A stretch of DNA of 43,109 nucleotides, taken from contig JBAMDO010000337.1 in NCBI GenBank assembly GCA_037074765.1, positions 1 to 43,109 on the forward strand, given 5' to 3'. The stretch comes from Mansonella perstans (lineage: Eukaryota > Nematoda > Chromadorea > Rhabditida > Onchocercidae). Of this stretch, positions 25,301-34,624 are shown piece by piece. The position numbers and the translations under genes were made by a program. Under the pieces are notes generated by a model. That model did no database searches, had not been told where the DNA came from, and saw only the letters and a program-made list of their open reading frames with translations. Every line of letters starts with the position of its first letter. Position 1 is the stretch's first letter.

Positions 25301-25930
25301 TATAATAATTAAACCATTTAGTAACTTTATCTGGACAAAATTTTTAAGTGTGCTTAATATTTTAATATGCATAATTTTGAAAATCATATATATCTAGTAG
25401 CTACGTATATTGATTGATCATGCAAACTGATTTATATTAAAATTGATATTTTTTTAAATTATCAGCTTATCTTATGCTAATAAAAATAATTAAAAGTTTT
25501 ATTAATTAAAATTGAGCAATCAGTATGTTTCGAAATTTAGTAAAAAATGTTTAAAAATATAAATTGACATTGTAATTCAATGTGTGGGCAAAGTTCTGTA
25601 GAATAAATTGCAAATCAAATTGATTAAATTTCAAGAATTTGTAAATTTTTGTCAAATTTTAGCACTTTTTCTTTTTATTAAGGATTTTTTTACCTGAAAT
25701 GAAAGACTTCGTAGAATACCACGTTTCTCGTCGTTTTTTGGTAATCCTTGTATTCGAATTATTGGCGACGTTGTTGTTGTTGTTGTTGTTGTTATTGCTT
25801 CTGTTACTGTAGTGGCTGTTGTTGCTGTTGTTGTTGCAGCTGTTGTTATTGTTGTTGTCACTGTTCTTGCTGTAGTAGCATGGAAGCGGCGTTGTTTTTG
25901 TTTTGAATCATTCGTATCGACCTCATTCAT
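19378..25930 (-). CDS. PH-domain and coiled-coil protein, PLEKHD1-like
   Basis: Eleven exons on the - strand: 25930-25694, 24907-24720, 24484-24391, 23796-23630, 23245-23101, 22527-22433, 21775-21682, 21085-20904, 20747-20657, 20111-19922, 19628-19378. Every phase matches; the product is 577 aa. Order: a Thr-rich N-terminus (residues about 19-54); a PH domain about 120-228, from VQHYGIMLK through AKWNKRFFVLKECFLIYY to the closing helix ESWLNALRDA with its invariant Trp219; a coiled coil about 235-495 rich in E/K/L; then FFEQC and a basic segment (RRSLRRSKTRIR, about 521-532). The PH plus coil order, the REYYNSQT-type motif, and the FFEQC and NRPIIMRNA segments match vertebrate PLEKHD1 as I remember it (about 506 aa). 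PH domains usually bind phosphoinositides or proteins, so a membrane-associated scaffold is a reasonable inference; the true function is unknown. In exon 2 the acceptor ATTTCAG at 24908 was preferred over TTTTTTAG 10 nt upstream, because only the former keeps frame. Confidence 0.88.
25062..25150. repeat. Three direct repeats of a 25-bp unit in intron 1 of the PLEKHD1-like gene
   Basis: The units start TACATTAATGATTTATTAA at 25062, 25094 and 25124 and are separated by 5-7 bp. The 25-bp cores appear identical. Confidence 0.92.
25755..25880 (-). repeat. Threonine-coding ACA/ACT-rich low-complexity tract
   Basis: On + this reads as runs of GTT with GCT, GTA and GTC variants. On - it encodes Thr with scattered Ala, Val and Ile in the first exon of the PLEKHD1-like gene. 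The longest uninterrupted run is eight Thr codons. The other frames would give Gln or Asn runs, but only the Thr frame is joined to the rest of the protein. Confidence 0.85.
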
Positions 25931-26208
25931 TAATTGTTTTTTCTCTTCGCTAATTATTTAAATCGTTAAAATTTTTCTTCTTGAAAAAAAACTTTTCCTT
26001 AAAATTAGCGAAATAACTTATAAGAGAATTATCGATCGAATGGAATCGAATTCCCAGTAAATCTTGCAAGATCAGTCTGCTATGATTTCTTTTAAAATTA
26101 TTGTTTTTACTTAGATATTAGAAAAAAATCTAATTTGCTCCGAATTTCAAAAAATTTAGACTGAAATACAATTAAAAATGCGAATAAAATAGAACGAATA
26201 GTAAAAAC

Positions 26209-26272
26209 GGTACTACTTAATACGTATTAGGTACTATTTAATACTGTATTGGATACTATTTAATACGGTATT
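26209..26272. repeat. Three tandem 21-22-bp units, each with a dyad
   Basis: The units start at 26209, 26230 and 26251 and follow the pattern GG(A)TACTAYTTAATACNGTATT. Each has an inverted repeat at its centre: TAATACGTATTA, AATACTGTATT and AATACGGTATT. They lie about 280-340 bp upstream of the PLEKHD1-like ATG. Confidence 0.85.
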
Positions 26273-26326
26273 GAACTTGATTGCATATTCGAAGACTAAT
26301 TAATATATTTCATTAGGCAGCCGCGA

Positions 26327-26347
26327 AATGAATGAATGAATGAATGA
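26327..26347. repeat. TGAA microsatellite
   Basis: About five copies of AATG/TGAA in a row. Confidence 0.9.
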
Positions 26348-26649
26348 TTTTATTTTTATCCATCAAACTGTTTTAAAAATAAACAGTGAGCAAATTCATT
26401 ATAAAATTCATTATAATTGTATTGAAACAGTATTGAATTCTTTAATGTTGTTTATTTTCAACATCAATGATAATAACGAACAAATAATTGTTTACCAATT
26501 TCTGTACATAAACAATTGTTATCAAGTATAAATATTATTTTTCAATTATAAATATTTGTTAATCGACTTAATCGAGAAATTTTGTTTATCAATTGATTTC
26601 AATGCAGAATATTGACAAAAATCTTTACATTTGCTATTCTTTACAAGCA

Positions 26650-26795
26650 ATCATTCATTTATTCGTTCATTCATTTTTTCGTTTTTCCGTTCTATCATTA
26701 AATCGTACGTTTATTCATTTCTTACATTCATTCATTTACTCATTTATTCATCTGTTCATTTACTCATCGATTCATTCATTCATTCAATCATTTAT
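26650..26795. repeat. Degenerate ATTC/CATT tetranucleotide tract
   Basis: Repeated TCATTCATTTATTC with interruptions. It produces the Ser/Phe/His/Ile-rich ORF at 26593-26844, which is not a gene. Confidence 0.85.
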
Positions 26796-29700
26796 TTTCA
26801 ATAATTCAATCCTTTGTTCACTATCAATAGTGCTACTGTTTTAGAAGTGATGAAAGCATTAATATTCAAATGCATATTATCACTTAGTAATAAAATCACT
26901 GAGCAAAAAAAGGTAGTAAAATTTTTGAAGAAGAGGATAAGAAAGAAAGCACAAATTAGAAGTTGAAATTTCTTAGATTTTTTTCACAATTCTCTTGCAT
27001 ACAAAGACCTTAATTTTTTGCCTAAGCAATAAATGAGCTCAATTAAGCTTCCCATTTTGTCCTAACACTTCCCCTGTTACAATTGCAACAATGCTTTGTG
27101 ATGTTATCAGTGATATCTTTTGCCTATCCCTTAATTCCTTCTAATCTGTTGAATTATTGGATAATAGATTTTAATCGCTGCTCAAAGTTATTCTTGAAAA
27201 TTCCTCAGTAATTGCAATTCTTTTTATGGGAAAAACAGTGAAATTAAGAAAAACGAACAAATAAAGTCAAACATAACTAAAGAACATTTTTTAGTGAGTT
27301 AATTTTTTCAATTCAATAAATTTAAAAGCTTCCAAAAAATTAGATTTTGATCAATTATTGTCTGTTTACATGCATCTTTGTCCTATATTATTCTGTTCGA
27401 TTCAAGTTGCAATTAAAAGTGTAATTAAAATTAATTTTTTCATTCATGATTTTAAAAAGTTGAAAAAAGTCCATTCAACTGATATTTGTTGAATTTTTGG
27501 ATAAGGAGTAAACACAAATGAATGACACATTAGTTCAATTTGCAAATTCAGCAGAAAAAAAACTTCTATCAAATTAAATGAACCGTTTTAATCAATTAAT
27601 AAATAGAAATTTTTTTGACATCAATTAAATGCTTCATTTTTTGAAATGAAAAAATATAACTGTAATATAAGAGAGTAACAAGACAATGTGTTCAGCAGAT
27701 TTATGAAATTTTAGGAAATTTAAAGTTGAAAAAAAGAATCTATCAATGTATTTTAATAAAGTATATTAATGATTTAATAATAAAAATTATTGATAACAGA
27801 AATTTTTTTTTTTAATAAAATCCATGTTTAAATATAATCACATTAATAAATGGAGCAAACTAGAAATGACTACGAACAAATAATGAATTTCAAGGACAAT
27901 TCCTGGCTCACTATAAAAGTAAATAAAATGATGAATGTAACATTTTATCAATGATTATCGAGAAAAGGACGATTAACTACCAATGGTCACTTGTGCTTAG
28001 GAGGTATATATATATACATATGCATGTTATGAAGTGAATGGTCACTTATGCAATAACAATCAGTATTGAGCATATAACAATTTACCAATTGATACGTTGA
28101 CCTAATTATCCGGTAAAACGATGAGAAATGGTTAATGTTTCAGATCATTCTTCAGCCGAATATTTCGACAATTTCAACAACATTTCGTATAGTGTAAATT
28201 GTCAAAAATTTTTCAACTATTAATTGAAAGGTAAAACTAATACTAATAAAGGGAATTATATCTAATTGCCCAAATTTTAATTTTAGGACGGTTAGATGTG
28301 AAATTTTCACAGATTTTAATTGTAAAAAATTGACAAAGATTATTATAATTCTTTAATTTTTTTAAAAATTTTATTTGAGTGTTACAAATATTCGCTGCGG
28401 AAAAATGGATTAAGGAAGCTAAGATAATGAATTTAAAGTAGAGTAAGGAAAAGACAGAAAGAAAGTAGAAATGCGAATGAGAAATGCTATTGCCATTTGA
28501 TGATGGCTTAATTGCAGGAATATAAGATAGTTAAGGTAATTGCTAATTATAAGCACAGTTGAAAATAACTGATATTTTATAAATACTTAACATAAATTAT
28601 ATCAATAATAGTAGATTGTCAAATATGTAAGATGATTGTCAACCACTAAACAACATTACTAAAAAATTGATCTTAAATAAAATTTCCTCATCAACTTTAT
28701 AGGTTAATAGCACAATTTAAATGCATAAAAATGATAGAAATTTGTTTTTAAAAAAAAGGGGGCAAAAATTTTGAAAATTTTCATGAGAATAACTGACAAT
28801 TTTTTGAAAAAATAATTGAGTAGTTGAGCAGAGTAAAGTAGTAACATATAAAATATATTTGAATTAAATAAAAGTAATAATAAAATGACGTTTTCAAAAT
28901 GAAAAAAAAAAATTTTTCGATTTTTTTCATTTTCGAATGCAAAGCAGTAATCGTTCCGTATTTAAAATGACCCAAATTAATGATTTGTACATTATTTGAA
29001 TTCATTTGATAAAGGAAATAGATAAAGGAAAAACACGAATAAATCAAATATATTTGAACAACTGATTGAATAATCTGTCATATTTGTCATCGCTGTGAAA
29101 AAAAAAAAAAAAAAAAAACCATAACAAACTTAACTGCAACGAGGAAACTCAATTGAATTTCTTCTTTTTTAGATATACTACCACTATTATTCAACTTTTC
29201 AGCATTCTTTCAAACAGTAGCGTTGAAATTGCAAAAAGATAAATTCTACGAATAAAATACGGATTTTAAAATTAATAATGAAAGTTAACAATTGATGATC
29301 ACTTAATTTTTTACTTCAAAATTTTTCTTAACAATCAAGGTAATCAGTAGCAGTTATCAAAGCATTGTATTTAATAACATATTCAGGTTTTATGCATTCG
29401 CTATTTGCAAATATCTCCATTGACCGATTCCGTATCATCCATTCTTATCAAATGATTAATTTTAAGTTGTTATTCAAGTACAAATTTAATTAAATGACAC
29501 TTTTTTGAACTACACCAAATCATTTGCGCACAAAAATGCTACAGTTTATATCTACGGCATACTACTAATGATCGCATTATTGTTGACAAATTCACAAGAT
29601 ATTATTATTGTCATCAAATATCATCAATCTAACTGTCTTTATAAATTTAAAAGCTGAAATGATTGCAAAATGTACCAGCATCTTTTTTTACAACAAACAT

Positions 29701-30014
29701 GTGCCTGTAATATATAAACTGCATGCAATAACGTACGCAACTGTCCAAAACTTTGTATCAGATTGGTTTTCATAAAACATACATGGCGATTTGTGCTCCG
29801 CTTGTTTGTTAAAAATGCTTAGTAATTTCATGAAATTTTCTAGACAAATGATAATGCTTGGTCATTTTACTCAATGCATATACATACATGGTCACTTTAC
29901 TCATAACTTAAACTTGCAAAGATAAACAAATTATAGTAGTGATAAGGTAAACAGATTATCGATGACTGATTAGTAGGAGTAAATGAATAGAATGGTTTAT
30001 ATATATGAAAAAAA

Positions 30015-30093
30015 AAATTAAACAATGGAATGGGAATTTCTGACATAAAAAAAAGTTGATATGAGAAATTAAACAATGGAATGGAAATTTCTG
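30015..30093. repeat. 28-bp direct repeat, two copies, just after the dehydrogenase stop codon
   Basis: AAATTAAACAATGGAATGG and the following nine bases occur at 30015-30042 and 30066-30093, differing by one base. They lie in the likely 3' UTR or terminator of the dehydrogenase gene. Confidence 0.93.
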
Positions 30094-30118
30094 CAATAAA
30101 AATAAAATTGAAATTATT

Positions 30119-33100
30119 TCATTTGTTTTTCCATTTTTTCATACAAAAACCAGTGATTGTATCTTTTAACGCAGTGTAACTATTGACAAGATTAACAGCT
30201 GATGTGATTGTTTTTGGTGGCCATCCAGTTAGAAAGGAATAAAAATCACATACGAGGAAATCTCGTATGTGAATTGGAATTAATAGCAGTAACAGATATA
30301 TCGAATCCAATCCGACGGAATAACGATATCGTGGAAAATTACTTGTAATCGCATGATAGTACGAATCAATTACCAAATTTAATGATGTTGACGCACAATC
30401 GCAGAAAAATTCACATGAACGATCACAATCTAAAAGCATTTCATTCTTTTGCAAAATAGTGCAAAATATAAAATTTAAATCAATATCTAGAACATATGAA
30501 TTTCTTAATTGCTATTCATTTTATCCAAATTTGGTTAATCGACGAATAATTGATTTATTAATTACATTCAACCTGAATTGAAATAATACATTTATTGATC
30601 TATTTATCTCATCCTAAAAGATATTTTAGATCATCATTGTAACAATTCAAAGAAACGATTCTGCAAATAAAGAAGGAATTTAAATTGCGCTTATGCAAAA
30701 TGGCTTAGTGGTTAATAGGAGTTTTTAAAAAAAATCTCGTTTTTACTTAATTTAATCTTGCAATTTTGTTTAATTAAAGTGATAAACATAGCTTATCTAG
30801 CAGTTTTGCAGATTAAATAATTATAGTCAAAAAAGTGATAAATGAAAAGATTGAAATTTTTGCCAAATTTAAAATACCCGTACATTTGAAACTGACCAAA
30901 AAGTTTAATTTTCATTTTTTTCGATTTTTTTTGAATTTTATTTTGGAAGCTGCTGCTTATTTAATGTTCAGCAAAATGGCCCGGATGCGATTCCCGAAGA
31001 GGAAAGTGGTAAAAACCGCAATCCCTTTAACACTTTTATTACCAGCATGAAATAATCACTTTTTGTTTTTAACTGTTATAATTTTTGAATTGGGAAATCA
31101 ATGGATAAATGAAATGTAATTTTAACATCTAATTGTTCAATCAAATTCTTTTGAGCAAGATTTCCACTTTTATTTTTGAATGGATGAGAAATTAGTGCCA
31201 TTAAAAATTTCACTACCATTTCGGAATTAATTTTCCATTATTATATTTAATAATTTTTAGCAAAGACTTACATAATTCTTTGAATGCTTCACCACCATAT
31301 TCAGCTTTTCGAGCATGATCCAATCTATTCCATGCATAGCTTATACGATCTCTCATTGTTTTTTTATCCATAAGCATTGTTCGAAAGCGCCCGGGTTCGA
31401 CAATTGCGCAGTGAATGCCAAATTGTCGCACTTCTTGACTGAAAGTATTATTTTTTCAAAATGTAATTTCTTCAAAATTTCATTCTTTCTTCTTTCTTCC
31501 CGCAAAAAGTTTTTATCTGAAATTATTTGATATAAACTTTTGTATTTAATAAAAACTTTTCTAAACGAATTTCAATTTATTCATAAATTTTTTGCTTAAA
31601 AAAGCAAAAATGTCGTAATATTCCGAATCAGACAATTTTCAAGCAAAAATAAAATGAAAAAATAAAATTTATTTGTGGCAAAATATCTTGATTAAAGTAA
31701 TGTTCCAAACTTGGCAGTTCTCAGCAAAGGGAAATATCAGTCTATCATCATCATCATCACTAATTTGCTTGATTGTTAATTAGCTTAATAACTAGTTATG
31801 AAAATCTTTGAACAATGTGCTAATTTTATTCGTAAAAATTTCCTCTATCTTTCTGATTAAAATCGGTGCAAATTACCGTAAAATATTGACATAAGCTTCG
31901 GTGGCAAATTTTGAAACAGTGTATGGGCCAATTCCAGGAAGTGATAAACGGCCACAAACACTAGTAACTGCTATTATTCGACCGCGAGATTGCTTTAGCA
32001 AAGGCATAAATGCCTGAAATTGTATTACTGTTTGATTTTTGCTTCCAGACATAATTTAAGTGCTAATCCATTAGAAATTTGTTTTGAATTTTTCTTTTAC
32101 TTTTAAGTTATACTTCCCTGATTTATTACTTTTAATTGATTGATACATATAGCAAAGATCAAGATAAGTCAAAATATTAAGGCCTTTTGAAATATCGTAT
32201 TCGTTCCATCAATAAATAAGATTTTATTGCTCCAATTGGAATGATTTGATATTCATTTAAGTTGAATGCAAGATTTGAGAAGGTTATTTAAGAGAAATCA
32301 CTTATTTATATCACTTATTTATTTACTTATTAATTCACTTACTTGAATTTATTTACTTTGCTTTTAACTCATTTATCATTTGCTTATTTATTCATTTATT
32401 AACTTATCATGCACAAATTTACAAATTTACTCATTAACTTATATGATCATTTGCTTACTTATTTATTTGCTTATTTGCTAATTAAGTATTTACTCTTTTA
32501 AATTTATCCACTTTCTAATTTACTCATTTACTTAATTTACGCATTTACTTATTTACTCCTTTACTTATTCATTACAAGTACTAGAAGACAGTCTTTTTTC
32601 TCTGTTGCTAAATTGTCAAATTATTTATTTAAGTCGATAATCTTAAAATATACAGTACGGTGATGGCCCGGCGCAGTTAATTAATTAATTTTAAAAGCTT
32701 GACAATAATATATCATTTTGATGATGCTTATCCATTCAATAAATTTTAAAACTTAAAAAATCTAAAACAAAAATTACAAAATTGAAATTAACTAGGAAAT
32801 AAAAGCATTGATTAATTGATAATAGTACTAACATGTGTAACTCGAATAACCCCAAGTGTATTCACATTTAAATCTTTTGTATATTCATTTATCGTACACC
32901 AATCATCATAACCATAAATTCCAAGCGATCCAGCGTTATTTACTAAAGCCCATAATTCTGAAATACACACTACAGTAATCCCAAAAGTTGATTAATTAAT
33001 TATTTGACTTTGAAAATTTGACAATAATATGTTTTTTTTTGATGATATTAGAACATCAACATTTGAAATTCGTCACAACGAGCGAGCGATTATAGATTAC

Positions 33101-34624
33101 CATAGCAATTAATTAATTAATTAATTCACACTGTATATGTATATGTAGCAATTAATTAATTAATTAATTCACACTGTATATGTATATGTAGCAATTAATT
33201 AATTAATTAATTCACACTATATATGTATATGTGTGTGTCTGTGAGTGTGCGTCTTTGTGTGTGTCTGTGAGTGTGCGTCTTTGTGTGTGTGTCTGTAAGT
33301 GTGCATCTGTGATTGTATAATTTTTTGTGTGTCTTTGTTTGTGTCTGTGATTGTTGTCTGTGTATCTGTGAGCGTTGTTTTTGTATGTGTCTGTGACTTG
33401 TATAACTTTGTATATGTCTTTGTATGTGCCTGTGATTGTCGTCTGTGTGTCTGTGAGTGTTGTTTTTGTATGTGTCTGTGAATATGTGTTTATGTATGTC
33501 TGTGAATGTGTGTCTATGACTTGTGTTTTTGTTAAATGTACATAAATATTTTTCACTCATAATCTCTTGATCTAATTTTTTTTAAATTAATTTTGCAAAA
33601 TAATATTTAAATTGTTTTAATTTAATAAAATATATACCATCTGGCACTGCTATACAAAAAAGATCCATCAGATAAATATTATTCAGTAAAGTGTATTCTT
33701 TCCGGATTAGATAACCAAACGTTTAAATGCAATTTTTTTTTAGCTTATCTTTTTTCTAGTTTTTTTTTTTTTTTTTTGATTTTTTTAGTATTTTAAACTA
33801 TATTCCTCAGGTGATTGTTATGTTTTTTAATTGTTGATATTTTTAAAAATAATCTTATGGTATAGAATAATTATTAAGTTAATTAGGAAAATGATCAAAT
33901 AAAAATTATTGGAGAAATACTATTTTAATAATTTACGCACGTAATTTTTGATCCAAATTCTCTTCCACAATACGAACAGCATTTTGAACCGACTCTTCAT
34001 TGGTGACATCAATTTGAATCGGAATTAGCTTTCCTTTAGTATTTTTAGCGTCTTCTTCGATTGCTTGAATTCCCTAAATGAGTGAAATATTTAAATATTC
34101 TTGAAATATTCGAAATTCATTTTAAAATTAATTAAAATGTCAGTGATCTTTGATCTGATTTTTATCATCATTAACCGTTTTTCAATTTTCATTTCAATAT
34201 TTTTCCTAATAGTCAATCATAATTTTAGTCATAATCTTATCTTTTCTAATTTTAATTTCAATTCCATTTCTCAGATTAAGAAATTGGCGAAAGTTAAATT
34301 GACCATTTATCACATCAATTATTACATGCATCATTTATTTCAACTATTTTTTTTGTCTAAATTTCGATTTTAGCAACAACAAAAAGAGCCAGGAAAAAGA
34401 ATAAATTGAAATTAATATACATTTTGAGTTAAACAACCAGCAAATGTTGGTAGGCCATTTCTTGCACATTTAACAGCCAATAAGTAGCCAAAGCCAGAAT
34501 CACATCCACTAATAAAAACTGCCTTAGTATAAAGGTCAGCTACTTCAGTTGTTTCCAAAAAATTTCGTATCCCATAGTAAAAAAATACAAGCGCTCCGAA
34601 CAGCAATAATATTTGTAGGAACAT
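30119..34624 (-). CDS. Short-chain dehydrogenase/reductase, retinol/steroid dehydrogenase type (SDR9C-like)
   Basis: Six exons on -: 34624-34421, 34073-33941, 32957-32833, 32013-31877, 31438-31272, 30429-30119; 358 aa with consistent phases. The N-terminus (FLQILLLFGALVFFYYGI) is a likely membrane anchor. The NAD(P)-binding motif SGCDSGFG (39-46) is the form typical of retinol/hydroxysteroid dehydrogenases. NNAG is at 119-122. The catalytic set is Ser172 (VTSVCG), Tyr185 and Lys189 (YTVSK), followed by VEPGRFRT. The C-terminal exon has PRYRYSVG and a hydrophobic stretch (IYLLLLLIPIHI), also seen in membrane-bound members. The enzyme probably oxidises or reduces a lipid-type alcohol (retinoid, steroid or similar) at the ER membrane. 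In C. elegans, DHS-16 of this group acts in dafachronic-acid synthesis, but orthology cannot be decided here. About 30 residues follow the usual family end. Introns 2, 3 and 5 are repeat-rich or contain odd patches. Confidence 0.93.
30246..30272. repeat. Perfect 11-bp inverted repeat inside a coding exon
   Basis: TCACATACGAG, then GAAAT, then CTCGTATGTGA. It lies in the last dehydrogenase exon, coding for part of the HIRDFLVCD segment. The message would form a strong local hairpin. Confidence 0.88.
30950..31055 (+). other. GC-richer, exon-like patch in dehydrogenase intron 5 (antisense)
   Basis: The patch stands out from the AT-rich intron. After ATGTTCAG (an acceptor-like end at 30971) a frame from 30972 to the TAA at 31053-31055 reads QNGPDAIPEEESGKNRNPF and on to TFITSMK. 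A second frame also stays open through the patch and ends TAIPLTLLLPA at 31050. No partner exon was found on the + strand. It could be a gene fragment, an insertion or a conserved non-coding element. Confidence 0.3.
32290..32585. repeat. Degenerate TTAC/ATTT tetranucleotide tract in dehydrogenase intron 3
   Basis: A run of ACTTATTTATTTACTTATT-like repeats, strongly interrupted. Confidence 0.8.
33104..33231. repeat. Three tandem copies of a 43-bp unit in dehydrogenase intron 2
   Basis: Copies begin AGCAATTAATTAATTAATTA at 33104, 33147 and 33190, and each continues into CACACTGTATATGTATATG. The third copy has CACACTATATATG and runs directly into the GT-rich minisatellite. Confidence 0.95.
33225..33535. 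repeat. GT-rich degenerate minisatellite (GTGTCTGTGA-type units)
   Basis: Blocks of GTGTGTCTGTGAGTGTGCGT and shorter variants repeat with drifting sequence. They open long His/Thr-rich ORFs on the - strand (33207-33560) that are artefacts, since this is intron 2 of the dehydrogenase gene. Confidence 0.92.

Larger units (their letters stand above)
25931..30014. other. AT-rich intergenic spacer between two - strand genes
   Basis: This 4-kb gap lies upstream of the PLEKHD1-like gene and downstream of the dehydrogenase gene. It should contain the former's promoter and 5' UTR. I found only short repeats (listed separately), an A run at 29099-29118 and a TATAAAAG sequence at about 27912. ORFs such as 28781-29047 are Phe/Ile/Tyr-rich and chance-like. 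No gene is called. Confidence 0.6.

Noticed and set aside
28140..28235. Short open frame after a TTTCAG in the spacer
   Set aside because: It is only about 26 codons, has no partner exons, and could arise by chance.
31388..31400. GGTTCGA sequence like a tRNA T-loop
   Set aside because: On the - strand it is part of the dehydrogenase coding exon (VEPGRF), and no cloverleaf can be formed around it.
33207..33560. Two overlapping His/Thr-rich ORFs of about 115 aa
   Set aside because: They read through the GT-rich minisatellite, which lies within intron 2 of the dehydrogenase gene.
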